From: Hymenobacter convexus
Lineage (GTDB): Bacteria > Bacteroidota > Bacteroidia > Cytophagales > Hymenobacteraceae
Direction of reading: 5' to 3'
Assembly: GCF_030580955.1 (NCBI RefSeq)
Contig: NZ_JAUQON010000009.1
Coordinates: 1-64,000, forward strand
Length of the DNA: 64,000 nucleotides
Part shown: piece by piece, positions 1 through 8,326 of the stretch
Numbering within the stretch: position 1 is the stretch's first letter
Layout: every line of letters begins with the position of its first letter
Notes under the pieces: generated by a model
What the model was told of the DNA's origin: nothing
The model's database searches: none
Seen by the model: the letters and a program-made list of their open reading frames with translations, nothing else
Made by a program: the position numbers and the translations under genes

Positions 1-77
1 CGCTGCGCTCAGGATGACAGGCGTTAATAAAACGTGGTAAGGTCCTTCGCTGCGCTCAGGATGACAGGCGTTAATAA
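1..77. repeat. Two tandem partial copies of the GTCAT-type REP element
   Basis: A 30-base unit beginning CGCTGCGCTCAGGATGACAG occurs at 1-30 and again at 49-78, so two right arms of the dispersed inverted repeat seen at 16062, 53981 and elsewhere lie in direct orientation here. The left part of the element is cut by the window edge. It sits just past the 3' end of cmk. Confidence 0.8.
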
Positions 78-78
78 T

Positions 79-771
79 CTACTTCCACCCGGCCGCAAAC
101 AGCGCCGATGACACCCGGTCCAGCACAAAATCGACCTGCTCGGTGATGGTGATGTGCGTGGTGTCGAGCAGCACGGCGTCGGGGGCGCGGCGCAGGGGGC
201 TTTCGGCGCGGGTCGAGTCGAGGTGGTCGCGCTTGCGCAGGTTCTCGATGATGTCTTCGAGGGGCACGATTTCGCCTTTGGCGGCCAGCTCCTCCTGTCG
301 GCGGCGGGCGCGTAGCTCCACTTCGGCCGTCATAAAGATTTTCACCTCCGCATCAGGGAAAACGGTGGTCCCGATGTCGCGGCCGTCCATCACCACGCCG
401 CGCTTGCGGCCCATTTGCTGCTGCTGGGCCACCATGGCGTGCCGCACCATCGGGATGACCGAAACCTCGCTCACCGAGTTGGAAATCCGCATCTGTCGGA
501 TGTCGTCCTCGCGGTTCGCACCGTTGAGGAACAGCTCGTTGCGGCCGGTGCGGCGGTTGCGGCGGAAGCTGATGTGAATTTCGCCCAGCGCTTTTTCGAT
601 GCCGGGCAGGTCGTCGAAGGCAATCTGGCTTTCGAGCAGGTACAGCGTCACGGCGCGGTACATGGCGCCGGTGTCCACGTAGGCGTAGTGCAGGAGTTGG
701 GCCACGGCTTTGGCCGTAGTGCTTTTGCCACAGGAAGAGTAGCCGTCAATGGCGATAACGAGTTGTTTCAT
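79..771 (-). CDS. cmk: Cytidylate kinase
   Basis: This enzyme phosphorylates CMP and dCMP with ATP in the cytoplasmic pyrimidine nucleotide pathway. The protein has 230 residues, usual for the family. Near the N-terminus is a P-loop, DGYSSCGKST, a variant of the family's usual DGPAGSGKST. The CMP-kinase signature MDGRDIGTTVFPDA is in the middle, followed by a basic lid rich in Arg. The start chosen is the ATG at 771, giving MKQLVIAIDG directly before the P-loop; an upstream ATG at 789 would add six residues with no family support. The identification is firm. Confidence 0.96.
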   Translation of the reverse strand: MKQLVIAIDGYSSCGKSTTAKAVAQLLHYAYVDTGAMYRAVTLYLLESQIAFDDLPGIEKALGEIHISFRRNRRTGRNELFLNGANREDDIRQMRISNSVSEVSVIPMVRHAMVAQQQQMGRKRGVVMDGRDIGTTVFPDAEVKIFMTAEVELRARRRQEELAAKGEIVPLEDIIENLRKRDHLDSTRAESPLRRAPDAVLLDTTHITITEQVDFVLDRVSSALFAAGWK

Positions 772-802
772 AACGACGCGGGCGGCCATTGGCCCCGCAA
801 GA

Positions 803-1207
803 TTACGAAATCCAACTCTTACGCGCGGCGGGCGGACTCTTCAACCGCTGGGGCACCGAGGCAAAAAAAGCCGCTACCGACGCGCTTTCTCCCTCATTCA
901 GTTGGGTATTGACCAAATGAAAAGGGTTGAAAAAAAATCTTCCGGCCAGTCCCACGCCGGTGCTGCCGTCCTTGCCCGTGCCCCATTCGCCCCGGTACAC
1001 CTGCACCAGGCACTGCCCCAGAAAGCAGCCCAGCGCCATTATCACCCCTTCGCGCTCGGCGGCGGGCAAAATGCCCCGCTGGGCCTCAATAAAGTTGTCG
1101 AGGTGGGCCACGGCTTCGGCGTCGAAGGCCTTGAGGTTGAGTTGCTGGCGCACCTGCTCGGCGGCGGCCAGAATGGAATCGAGGGGCGAAAGGCTGGTAT
1201 CGGGCAT
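803..1207 (-). CDS. Conserved hypothetical protein, 134 aa
   Basis: I do not recognise a named family. The protein starts MPDTSLSPLD (ATG at 1207; the longer reading frame to 1357 has unlikely low-complexity residues). The body is an amphipathic helix, then LGCFLGQCLVQVYRGEW, a Gly-rich turn and a segment ending in FNPFHLVNTQL. This pattern resembles small domains seen in DUF3806-like proteins, where a helix with LGxFLGE precedes a GGxW motif, but I cannot confirm the link. It has no signal peptide, so a cytoplasmic location is likely. It lies between cmk and a secreted protein on the same strand. Confidence 0.7.
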   Translation of the reverse strand: MPDTSLSPLDSILAAAEQVRQQLNLKAFDAEAVAHLDNFIEAQRGILPAAEREGVIMALGCFLGQCLVQVYRGEWGTGKDGSTGVGLAGRFFFNPFHLVNTQLNEGESASVAAFFASVPQRLKSPPAARKSWIS

Positions 1208-1364
1208 AAGAATAGGACGAGTAGCAAAATGACCGGACGCGGCCGGCGATGTCGGCAAATTAACACGCCCGCCAGCACCGAGGTTGCCGCGGCGGCCGGC
1301 AGGGCCCTTATTTTCCGTTCCCGCGCCTCGCGCCAACCAGGCATCTGGCCAGCCCATAGGGCGG

Positions 1365-2105
1365 TTAATTTAGCCCGGCTTTCTTGTCGGCAATGTATTC
1401 GTTCAGCAATTTGGGCAGCTTGTCGGTGGTCAGAGCCCCCCATTTCACTTCCTTGCTCAGGCGGGGGTCATCGGCAATCAGAGGCTCGACAATGCCGCGC
1501 AGCGCGCCGCCCGACTTCGGCAGGCTGAGCCACTGCGGGCTGTCGTCGCGCTTGAGCACCCAGGCCGTGGTCATCTCGTATTCGGTCACGTCGGATTTGT
1601 AGCTCGTCGGGCCGCTCCCCCAGCCGCTGCCGTTGAAGGTGGACATGCTGCCGTGGTGCACGGCATCGTCGCGCCGCATGGTGCCTCTGAAGCGGTAGAG
1701 CCCCAGGCCCGCGCCCACGGCGCCCACCTGCACAAAGGCGATGCGGTATTCCTGCTCATCCGGCCCCACCGCTACTTTAAATTCTTTCAGCACTACAAAG
1801 GAGTCCTGCTTCATCACGAAGCTACTGACTTCGAGCGGTGTATAAACTGTTTTGGTGCTGAGGTCGACGGCCACAATCTTGTTGTAGTCGACGTAGGCGA
1901 TGGGCACTTCCAGCGTGCGGCCATCGCGCAGATGAATGCGGCCGGGCACCGCCTCGGGAAGCTTTTTGGGAATTTCGGGGGCCGTTTGGCCGAATTTGTA
2001 AGTGTCTTTTTTCTGGCCGAAAACGCTGGCCTGCCCCCAGCTTTTGGATACGGGCAACCAGCCAACAATTGCCAGTGCCATCAGGTAACGTGCTGCGTTC
2101 TTCAT
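1365..2105 (-). CDS. Secreted hypothetical protein, 246 aa
   Basis: No family is recognised. The start at 2105 gives MKNAARYLMALAIVGWLPVSKSW, a classic Sec signal peptide with cleavage likely after SWGQA. The mature part begins with a segment reading IHLRDGRTLEVPIAYVDYNK, typical of Bacteroidota periplasmic or surface proteins in which a small beta domain describes a modifiable property. The rest is beta-rich with no catalytic motif that I can see. The longer frame to 2153 would put 16 extra residues before the signal peptide and is less likely. Confidence 0.75.
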   Translation of the reverse strand: MKNAARYLMALAIVGWLPVSKSWGQASVFGQKKDTYKFGQTAPEIPKKLPEAVPGRIHLRDGRTLEVPIAYVDYNKIVAVDLSTKTVYTPLEVSSFVMKQDSFVVLKEFKVAVGPDEQEYRIAFVQVGAVGAGLGLYRFRGTMRRDDAVHHGSMSTFNGSGWGSGPTSYKSDVTEYEMTTAWVLKRDDSPQWLSLPKSGGALRGIVEPLIADDPRLSKEVKWGALTTDKLPKLLNEYIADKKAGLN

Positions 2106-2140
2106 GCTCGCTGGTTGGGGAACGGAACGGCCGCGCACAG

Positions 2141-2302
2141 CTAGTGCCCGCACGGGCAGGGCACGCTCTTGCCGCCGCTGTGGTGCTTGTACCAGCTGGT
2201 TTTTTTCTGTTGCGGGGTGCGGGCGGCGCAGCCGCCCAACAGGCTGCCGCCCAGCACGAGCAGCACCAGCAGCAGCACGAGGCCCGACAAAGATTTCTTC
2301 AT
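2141..2302 (-). CDS. Small lipoprotein, 53 aa
   Basis: Reading the minus strand from the ATG at 2302 gives MKKSLSGLVLLLVLL, a hydrophobic stretch, then a lipobox LLGGC at residues 21-25. The mature lipoprotein is only about 29 residues, Lys/His-rich (KKTSWYKHH) and ends PCPCGH. It is below the size most gene finders keep. A Bacteroidota -7 box TAACTTTG lies on the minus strand at 2321-2328, so the leader is very short. Tiny lipoproteins with a lysine-rich middle and a Cys/Gly tail are common in Cytophagales; their role is unknown to me. Confidence 0.7.
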   Translation of the reverse strand: MKKSLSGLVLLLVLLVLGGSLLGGCAARTPQQKKTSWYKHHSGGKSVPCPCGH

Positions 2303-2381
2303 AGCCAATCTATTTTAACTCAAAGTTAAGGTTCTTTGCGAGGCTTCCCACCGCCGGCCACTTCTAATTATTCGCCAACGC

Positions 2382-4040
2382 ATGACTCCTGCTTTTTCGC
2401 TCACGGCCAACGTCGTCGACGTTTTCGCCCGTTCCATTCAGCCCGCTATTGTTTCGGTCGAAAACGGCCGCATCACCAGCATCGCGCCCATCGGCGAAGC
2501 CGAGGCCGACCCGGCCCTGCCCTACGTCATGCCCGGTTTTGTAGATGCCCACGTGCACGTCGAAAGCTCCCTGCTGGTGCCCACCGAGTTTGCCCGCCTG
2601 GCCGTGACGCACGGCACGGTGGCCACCGTGAGCGACCCGCACGAAATCGGCAACGTGCTGGGCGTGGCCGGCGTGGAGTTCATGCTTGAAAACGCTAGCC
2701 ATTCCCCTTTCAAGTTCTGCTTCGGGGCGCCCAGTTGCGTGCCGGCCACGCCGTTCGAGACGGCCGGGGCCGAAATCACGGCCCAGGACATCGCCAAACT
2801 CTTCGAAAACCCCAAAATCGGCTACCTGGCCGAGATGATGAACTGGCCTGGCGTGCTGCACCGCGACGCCGACGTGATGGCCAAAATTGCCATCGCCCAG
2901 GCCGCCGGCCGGCCCGTCGACGGCCACGCCCCCGGCTTGCGCGCCGACGACGCGGCCCACTACGCCAGCGCCGGCATAAGCACTGACCACGAGTGTTTTA
3001 CCGCGCCCGAGGCGCTGGATAAGCTGGCCGTGGGCATGAAGGTGCTCATCCGCGAAGGCTCGGCGGCCCGCAACTTCGACGCGCTGATTGAACTACTGCC
3101 CGAGCATTACGCCAACCTCATGTTCTGCTCCGACGACAAGCACCCCGATACGCTGGTGCTGGGCCACATCAACCAGCTGGTGCAGCGTGCCGTGGCGCTG
3201 GGCAACGACGTGTTCCAGGTGCTGCGCGTAGCCTGCGTGAACCCCGTGAAGCACTACAGCCTGCCCGTGGGCCTGCTGGGCGAAGGCGACCCCGCCGACT
3301 TCATCGTGGTGAACAACCTGCGCGATTTCGAGGTGCAGCAAACCTACCTCGACGGCGTGCTGGTGGCCGAAAACGGGAAGTCATTGCTGCCGGCCGCGCC
3401 CATTGCGGTGGTCAACAATTTCCACGCCCAGCCCGTGACGGCCGCCGATTTCCGGCTGCCCGCGCCGGCTTCGGCCCAGCCCACGGCGCGCGTCATCGAG
3501 TGCTTCGATGGCCAGCTTATCACCGCCCGCGTCGACTTGCCGGCGGCGGTGGAGAATGGCTTCGTCGTATCCAACGTGGCGGATGATGTGCTCAAACTGG
3601 CCGTCATCAACCGCTACCAGCCGGGCGTGGCGCCGGCGCTGGCCTTCATCCGCGGCTTCGGGCTGCAGCACGGCGCGCTGGCCAGCAGCGTGGGCCACGA
3701 TTCGCACAACATCACCGCTGTGGGCTGCGATGATGAGCGCCTGGCCCGCGCCGTCAACCTCGTCATCGAGGCCAAGGGCGGCCTGGCCGCCGTAGGAGCC
3801 GACGGCCGCGAAATCCTCGTGCCGCTGCCCGTGGCCGGCCTCATGTCGGACCAGCCCGGCCCCGACGTGGCCGAAGCCTACGCCGCCGTCGATGCCCTGG
3901 CCAAGGAGTTGGGCTCGCCACTGGGCGCGCCGTTTATGACGCTTTCGTTCATGGCGCTGCTGGTCATTCCCAGCCTGAAGCTGAGCGACAAAGGCTTGTT
4001 CGACGGCCAGCAGTTCACGTTTGTGGACGCGGTGGAATAG
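2382..4040 (+). CDS. ade: Adenine deaminase
   Basis: The product converts adenine to hypoxanthine and ammonia in purine salvage. The 552-residue protein fits the amidohydrolase-superfamily adenine deaminase (Ade) rather than the adenosine-deaminase type. Metal-site motifs are visible in order: MPGFVDAHVHVESS near residue 55, SDPHEIGNVLG, DGHAPG, STDHECFT, and FCSDDKHPDTL. The C-terminal domain contains RGFGLQHGALASSVGHDSHN, characteristic of the family. The gene is divergent from the small lipoprotein at 2302 and followed by a 170-residue exported protein in the same direction. Confidence 0.95.
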   Translation: MTPAFSLTANVVDVFARSIQPAIVSVENGRITSIAPIGEAEADPALPYVMPGFVDAHVHVESSLLVPTEFARLAVTHGTVATVSDPHEIGNVLGVAGVEFMLENASHSPFKFCFGAPSCVPATPFETAGAEITAQDIAKLFENPKIGYLAEMMNWPGVLHRDADVMAKIAIAQAAGRPVDGHAPGLRADDAAHYASAGISTDHECFTAPEALDKLAVGMKVLIREGSAARNFDALIELLPEHYANLMFCSDDKHPDTLVLGHINQLVQRAVALGNDVFQVLRVACVNPVKHYSLPVGLLGEGDPADFIVVNNLRDFEVQQTYLDGVLVAENGKSLLPAAPIAVVNNFHAQPVTAADFRLPAPASAQPTARVIECFDGQLITARVDLPAAVENGFVVSNVADDVLKLAVINRYQPGVAPALAFIRGFGLQHGALASSVGHDSHNITAVGCDDERLARAVNLVIEAKGGLAAVGADGREILVPLPVAGLMSDQPGPDVAEAYAAVDALAKELGSPLGAPFMTLSFMALLVIPSLKLSDKGLFDGQQFTFVDAVE

Positions 4041-4116
4041 CGCGGGCGCAATTTTTCACGGGGCTTTTGCGTAGGAGGCGGGGCTTGCCTTTGCCTCCTA
4101 CTCCGTTTTGCTGGTT

Positions 4117-4629
4117 ATGAAACTGCTGCCTTCCTTTTCCTTCCGCTTCGCGTGCGGCTTGCTGCTGGCCGTGGCTGCCCGCCCGGCCGCGGCCCAGAAG
4201 TACCGCACTGCCGCCGGCCTGCGCAGCGGCGGGGGCAGCTACGGCCTCACTGTGCAGCAACTCATCCTGCCCAAAACCACCATCGAGGGCTTGGGCATGC
4301 TGGCCGAGCGCGAGCGCAGCGCCACGGTGCTGGCCGAGCGGCACTTCGGCATTCTCGGGCCCAGCCTCAACTATTATTTCGGGGCCGGCGGGCACTTCGG
4401 CACCCACAAGGACGACGGCAATTTCTGGGGCTTCGACGGCCTCATTGGGGCCGAGTACAAGATTCCGTTTGCCCGCATCGTGCTGTCGTTCGATTTCAAG
4501 CCTACCGTCGAGTTCAACTCGTCGGACTGGAACCGCTTTCCGACGGCTTTCTCGGTGCGCTACATCATCCTGAAGCAGAAAAACACCGGCATCTTTCAGG
4601 GTATCATTGACCGGGTAAAGGGCAAATAA
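4117..4629 (+). CDS. Exported beta-barrel-like hypothetical protein, 170 aa
   Basis: The start at 4117 gives MKLLPSFSFRFACGLLLAVAARPAAAQ, a Sec signal peptide ending AAA-Q. The mature part has alternating hydrophobic residues and Gly/Tyr-rich turns (YYFGAGGHFGTH, GAEYKIPF), as in small outer-membrane beta-barrels of Bacteroidota. No enzyme motif is present. Function is unknown. It lies 76 bases after ade and is closed by a strong hairpin terminator at 4626-4665. Confidence 0.75.
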   Translation: MKLLPSFSFRFACGLLLAVAARPAAAQKYRTAAGLRSGGGSYGLTVQQLILPKTTIEGLGMLAERERSATVLAERHFGILGPSLNYYFGAGGHFGTHKDDGNFWGFDGLIGAEYKIPFARIVLSFDFKPTVEFNSSDWNRFPTAFSVRYIILKQKNTGIFQGIIDRVKGK

Positions 4630-4665
4630 AAATCCCCGGCTCGGCGAGAGTCGGGGATTTTTATC
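4626..4665. terminator. Bidirectional intrinsic terminator
   Basis: A 15-base stem beginning AAAAATCCCCGGCTC pairs with GAGTCGGGGATTTTT (one mismatch) around a short loop, with A and T runs on both sides. It ends the plus-strand gene at 4629 and can also serve the minus-strand response regulator ending at 4699. Confidence 0.85.
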
Positions 4666-4698
4666 GTTTGTTTTATTAGCTCAGAGGGGTAGCAAGTA

Positions 4699-5109
4699 TT
4701 ACTGAAACCGCTTTTCCAGCAGTTTGAGCATCTTTTCTTCGGTCAGGGGCTTGGTGAGGTACTCCACGTTGGGGTACTTGGCCACGCGGGCCGTGTCGGC
4801 GCCGTGCATGGAGGTGGTGAGCACGGCCATCACCGTTTTGTCCTGCACGGGCTGGGGCAGGGCGTTGTAGAGCTCCAGAAACTCAAAACCGGACACGCCG
4901 GGCATTTTCAAATCCACAAACACCAGGTCGGGCGCGGGCGCCGAGCTGCCACCGTTGGTGCTGCCCCAGAGCTGCTCAAACGCCTCGTCGGCCCGCGAAA
5001 ACGTGCTCACGTGGTCGGCTACCGCCAAACGCCCCAGCAGGCGGTTGTTGAGAAAGCTGGTCGTTTCGTTGTCGTCAACGAGTACAATGTGGTTCAAATT
5101 AGCGGACAT
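4699..5109 (-). CDS. Single-domain response regulator (CheY/Rcp1-like)
   Basis: A stand-alone receiver domain of 136 residues with no output domain. The acidic pair is in VLVDDNE, the predicted phosphorylated Asp66 is in VFVDLKMP, the conserved Thr is in LTTS, and the conserved Lys is in YLTKPL. Start chosen at ATG 5109 (MSANLNHIVLVDD), because the upstream part of the longer frame does not match the fold. A likely promoter box TATCTTCG lies about 30 bases upstream on the minus strand. Such regulators in Bacteroidota are usually phosphorylated by hybrid or bacteriophytochrome-type kinases; no kinase is adjacent, so the partner is unknown. Confidence 0.88.
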   Translation of the reverse strand: MSANLNHIVLVDDNETTSFLNNRLLGRLAVADHVSTFSRADEAFEQLWGSTNGGSSAPAPDLVFVDLKMPGVSGFEFLELYNALPQPVQDKTVMAVLTTSMHGADTARVAKYPNVEYLTKPLTEEKMLKLLEKRFQ

Positions 5110-5180
5110 CGATAAAAGAGTTATTTCTAGCTTCCACGAAGATACCAAACGGGCGTTGCCCCGGCAATGGTTGAGCTTAC

Positions 5181-6158
5181 TTACAACCAGCCCTGGGCGC
5201 GCATCCAGTCGTCGTTATAGATTTTGCCAAGGTAGCGCGTGCCATGGTCGGGCAGCAAAATTACCATCGTGTCCTCTTCCGTCAGGTGCTCGCGGGCATA
5301 TTCTAGGGCGCCGTGCACGGCCGAGCCGCAGCTCCAGCCCACAAACAGTCCTTCTTCTTTGGCAAGGCGGCGCGTCATCAGGGCCGCATCCTGGTCGGTC
5401 ACTTTGATGAACAAATCGATGACGTCAAAATTGACATTCTTGGGCAGAATGTCTTCGCCGATACCCTCGGTTTTGTAAGGGTAAATTTCGTTTTCGTCGA
5501 AGATGCCCGTCTCTTTGTACTTCTTAAAAACCGAGCCGTAGGTGTCGAGGCCCACCGTCACAATGTTCGGGTTTTGCTCCTTCAAATACTTGCTCACGCC
5601 GCAGATGGTGCCGCCCGTGCCCACGCCGGCCGCCCAATGCGTGATTTTGTGGTCGGTGCCGTTCCAGATTTCGGGGCCGGTGTGGTCGTAGTGGGCGGCG
5701 GTATTTGAGAGGTTGTCGTACTGGTTGGGGTAAAAGGAGTTGGGCGTCTCTTGGTTGAGTCGCTTGGCCACGGAATAGTAGCTGCGCGGGTCGTCGGGGG
5801 CCACATCCACGGGGCACACCACCACCTGGGCGCCCACGGCGCGCAGGATGTCCTGCTTTTCCTTGCTCTGCTTGTCGCTCATCACGAAGATGGTTTTGTA
5901 GCCCTTCGCAATGGCCGCCAGGGCCAGGCCCATGCCCGTGTTGCCGCTGGTACCTTCGATGATGGTGCCGCCCGGCTGGAGGATGCCGGCCTTTTCGGCG
6001 TCTTCCACCATGCGGATGGCCATGCGGTCTTTCACCGAGTTGCCGGGGTTGAAATACTCCACTTTAGCCAGCACCGTGCCCTTGATACCGTCGGTGACTT
6101 TGTTGAGCTTAACGAGTGGAGTGTGGCCAACGGCCTCAATGACGTGGTTGAAATACAT
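5181..6158 (-). CDS. PLP-dependent cystathionine beta-synthase / cysteine synthase family enzyme
   Basis: The protein has 325 residues and the fold-type II PLP catalytic domain. The PLP lysine is Lys43 in NPGNSVKDR. EGTSGNTG (residues 68-75) binds the substrate carboxylate, and GVGTGGTI cradles the cofactor phosphate. SNTAAHYDHTGPEIWN and the late EGIGEDILP look more like cystathionine beta-synthase than like O-acetylserine sulfhydrylase, but the C-terminal CBS-domain pair is missing. It may condense serine or O-acetylserine with homocysteine or sulfide; the exact reaction cannot be settled from sequence. The promoter is at 6196-6224. Confidence 0.9.
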   Translation of the reverse strand: MYFNHVIEAVGHTPLVKLNKVTDGIKGTVLAKVEYFNPGNSVKDRMAIRMVEDAEKAGILQPGGTIIEGTSGNTGMGLALAAIAKGYKTIFVMSDKQSKEKQDILRAVGAQVVVCPVDVAPDDPRSYYSVAKRLNQETPNSFYPNQYDNLSNTAAHYDHTGPEIWNGTDHKITHWAAGVGTGGTICGVSKYLKEQNPNIVTVGLDTYGSVFKKYKETGIFDENEIYPYKTEGIGEDILPKNVNFDVIDLFIKVTDQDAALMTRRLAKEEGLFVGWSCGSAVHGALEYAREHLTEEDTMVILLPDHGTRYLGKIYNDDWMRAQGWL

Positions 6159-6195
6159 TGAAATTTACTGGGTGGGATGGTTCCGGGTGAGGCCA

Positions 6196-6224
6196 CAAAG
6201 GTACAAACTCTCGCCCGGCGGCAA
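6196..6224 (-). promoter_or_regulatory. Bacteroidota-type promoter of the CBS-like gene
   Basis: On the minus strand, TTG (6224-6222) is followed after 18 bases by TACCTTTG (6203-6196), a perfect match to the phylum's TAnnTTTG -7 box. It lies about 38 bases upstream of the ATG at 6158. Confidence 0.75.
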
Positions 6225-6281
6225 GGCCGCGCCGCCGCTCCCAGCCCAAAACCCCGGGCCGTCCGGGCCAGCCCCCCCGCG

Positions 6282-7004
6282 TCAGAACGCGCCGGGGTGG
6301 TAGGCTTCCAGCAGCGCCTGCAGGTCGCGCAGCCGGCTTTCGACCTGGGTCAGGAACGCCGCCGGCACGGGCACCAGCGTGCCATGGCGGGCTGTGAGAT
6401 AGCGCACCAGGGCATTGAGGGCCTGCACTTCTTCCTCCAGCTCGGCGCTGAGGCGCGCCCACTGCGCGTCGCCGGTTTCGGGGTGCAGGCGGCAGAGGTG
6501 GCGCACGGCCACGGTGCGGCTCACCAGCGCCGCCAGAATTTCCAGGATGCGCTGCTCATCGGGCGTAAAGGTGCGGGGCGCGCGGTCGATGACGCACAGC
6601 GTGCCGAGCGGGCGCTGGTCGGGCAGCCGCAGCAGGGCGCCGGCGTAGAAGCGCAAGCCGTTGGTTTCGGCGGCCCGCCGGGCCTCCGGGGGCAGTTCGG
6701 GGTGGGTTTCCAGCGCGAGGTCGTGGTACACCACGGCCTGGGCTTGGGCAATGGCCGTGGCACACAGCGCCTCGGCGCGCGGCTGCTGCTTGTTTTCGGG
6801 CATGCCCACGTTGGCGGGGTAGTACACGTCGGTTTCCTCTACCACCGAAATCAGCGAGATGGGCAGGTTGAAAATGCGCGCCGTGAGGGCCACAAATTCG
6901 TTGAATACCGGCTCGGTGAGGGCTGGGAGCAACTCGACGGAGCGCAGGCTGCGGAGCCGGGCAGCCTCGTCGGCAGAAAAGTCAGGAAACGGGGAACTGG
7001 CCAA
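6282..7004 (-). CDS. GAF-domain protein
   Basis: A 240-residue cytoplasmic protein. Residues about 25-165 form a GAF domain of the kind found at the N-terminus of Bacteroidota sensor proteins (LISVVEETDVYYPANVGM, then PLGTLCVIDRAPRTFTPDEQ). The last 70 residues are helical and Leu/Glu-rich, suggesting a coiled coil for dimerisation. No kinase, cyclase or phosphodiesterase domain follows, so it is a stand-alone sensor. The ligand is unknown. It is divergent from sucD. Confidence 0.85.
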   Translation of the reverse strand: MASSPFPDFSADEAARLRSLRSVELLPALTEPVFNEFVALTARIFNLPISLISVVEETDVYYPANVGMPENKQQPRAEALCATAIAQAQAVVYHDLALETHPELPPEARRAAETNGLRFYAGALLRLPDQRPLGTLCVIDRAPRTFTPDEQRILEILAALVSRTVAVRHLCRLHPETGDAQWARLSAELEEEVQALNALVRYLTARHGTLVPVPAAFLTQVESRLRDLQALLEAYHPGAF

Positions 7005-7337
7005 GGGAAATAGAGGAAATGAACGGCTGGGTGGTCAGATGCAAGTTCCGCCGTGAAAGGGCTGCTAATATACACCGCTCCACCACGCTCCCCCGGGCCG
7101 GCCCCGGCTGCCTGGCAAGCTCCGGCAGCCGGGCCGGTTTCCCGCCCGCAGGCCCCGGCGCTTTTTTGGCCCCTTCCGGGTCGCTGCTGGCTGGCCCCGC
7201 ACCGCTTTTCCTCACGCGCGGGGTTTCTATTCCGTTGGGTGGCTTGCCCTAGCCCCAAAATGCCCTACTTTTGCAGCGCCGTAGCCCGACCGGGCCAGGG
7301 CGTCCCACCCCACCAATTTCCTCAAAAACACCTCCGA
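7005..7337. other. Divergent intergenic region between the GAF gene and sucD
   Basis: These 333 bases hold the sucD promoter (7244-7273) and a GC-rich hairpin around 7107-7133 (arms CGGCTGCC and GGCAGCCG). No gene is supported. An open frame runs into sucD from 7053, but its upstream residues are non-conserved. Confidence 0.6.
7244..7273 (+). promoter_or_regulatory. Bacteroidota-type promoter of sucD
   Basis: TTG at 7244-7246 is followed after exactly 19 bases by TACTTTTG at 7266-7273, an exact match to TTG-N19-TAnnTTTG. Transcription would start near 7280, leaving a leader of about 58 bases before the ATG at 7338. Confidence 0.8.
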
Positions 7338-8219
7338 ATGAGCGTTCTGGTCAATAAAAATTCCAAGGTTATCGTGCAGGGCTTCACCGGCTCCGAGGGC
7401 TCGTTCCACGCCCAGCAAATGATGGATTACGGCACCAACGTGGTGGGCGGCGTCACGCCCGGCAAAGGCGGCACCGAGCACCTGGGCCGTCCCGTGTTCA
7501 ACACCGTGGCCGAAGCCGTGGAGAAGGCCGGCGCCGACACCAGCATTATTTTCGTGCCCCCGGCTTTCGCCGCCGACGCCATCATGGAAGCGGCCGACGC
7601 GGGCATCAAGGTGATTATCACCATCACCGAAGGCATTCCGACCAAGGACATGATTGCCGTGAAGCACTACCTGAAAGACCGGCAGGGCATCACGATGATT
7701 GGCCCGAACTGCCCCGGCGTGATGACCGCCGGCGAGTGCAAAGTGGGCATCATGCCCGGCTTCATCTTCTCGAAAGGCAAAATCGGCATCGTGAGCAAGT
7801 CGGGCACCCTGACCTACGAAGCCGTGGACCAGCTCACCAAAGCTGGCCTGGGCCAGACCACGGCCATCGGCATCGGCGGCGACCCCATCATCGGCACCAC
7901 CACCAAGCAGGCGGTGGAGCTGCTCATGAACGACCCCGAAACCGAAGGCATCGTGATGATTGGCGAAATCGGCGGCGGCATGGAAGCCGAAGCCGCCCGT
8001 TGGATTAAGGAAACCGGCAACAAGAAGCCCGTCGTGGGCTTCATCGCCGGCCAGACGGCCCCTCCCGGCCGCCGCATGGGCCACGCCGGTGCCATTGTGG
8101 GCGGTGCCGACGACACGGCCGCGGCCAAAATGGCCATCATGCGCGAGTGCGGCATCCACGTCGTGGATTCGCCCGCCGAGATTGGCGACACCATGCTGCG
8201 CGTGCTGGGCGGCAAGTAA
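7338..8219 (+). CDS. sucD: Succinate-CoA ligase, alpha subunit
   Basis: The alpha subunit of the TCA-cycle enzyme that interconverts succinyl-CoA and succinate with nucleotide phosphorylation. The 293-residue length is normal. The CoA-binding Rossmann motif GFTGSEGSFHAQQM is at the N-terminus, GPNCPGVMTAGECKVGIMPG is in the middle, and the phosphohistidine motif GHAGAIVGG is near the end. The start is the ATG at 7338 (MSVLVNKNSK). The beta subunit gene is not adjacent. A 50-base perfect-hairpin terminator follows. A decayed copy of the last 56 bases is found at 10111-10166. Confidence 0.97.
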   Translation: MSVLVNKNSKVIVQGFTGSEGSFHAQQMMDYGTNVVGGVTPGKGGTEHLGRPVFNTVAEAVEKAGADTSIIFVPPAFAADAIMEAADAGIKVIITITEGIPTKDMIAVKHYLKDRQGITMIGPNCPGVMTAGECKVGIMPGFIFSKGKIGIVSKSGTLTYEAVDQLTKAGLGQTTAIGIGGDPIIGTTTKQAVELLMNDPETEGIVMIGEIGGGMEAEAARWIKETGNKKPVVGFIAGQTAPPGRRMGHAGAIVGGADDTAAAKMAIMRECGIHVVDSPAEIGDTMLRVLGGK

Positions 8220-8241
8220 GCATCGCATTGCTCTTATTGTT

Positions 8242-8292
8242 AGGCAAATAAAAAAGCTCCGGCCGCAATGGCCGGAGCTTTTTTATTTGCCT
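8242..8292. terminator. Intrinsic terminator after sucD
   Basis: A perfect 23-base inverted repeat (AGGCAAATAAAAAAGCTCCG onward) closes around a five-base loop GCAAT and is followed by a T run. It should end transcription in both directions. Confidence 0.92.
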
Positions 8293-8326
8293 TCATTTAT
8301 CCTTCACCTTCTTTACGGGCAGTCTT

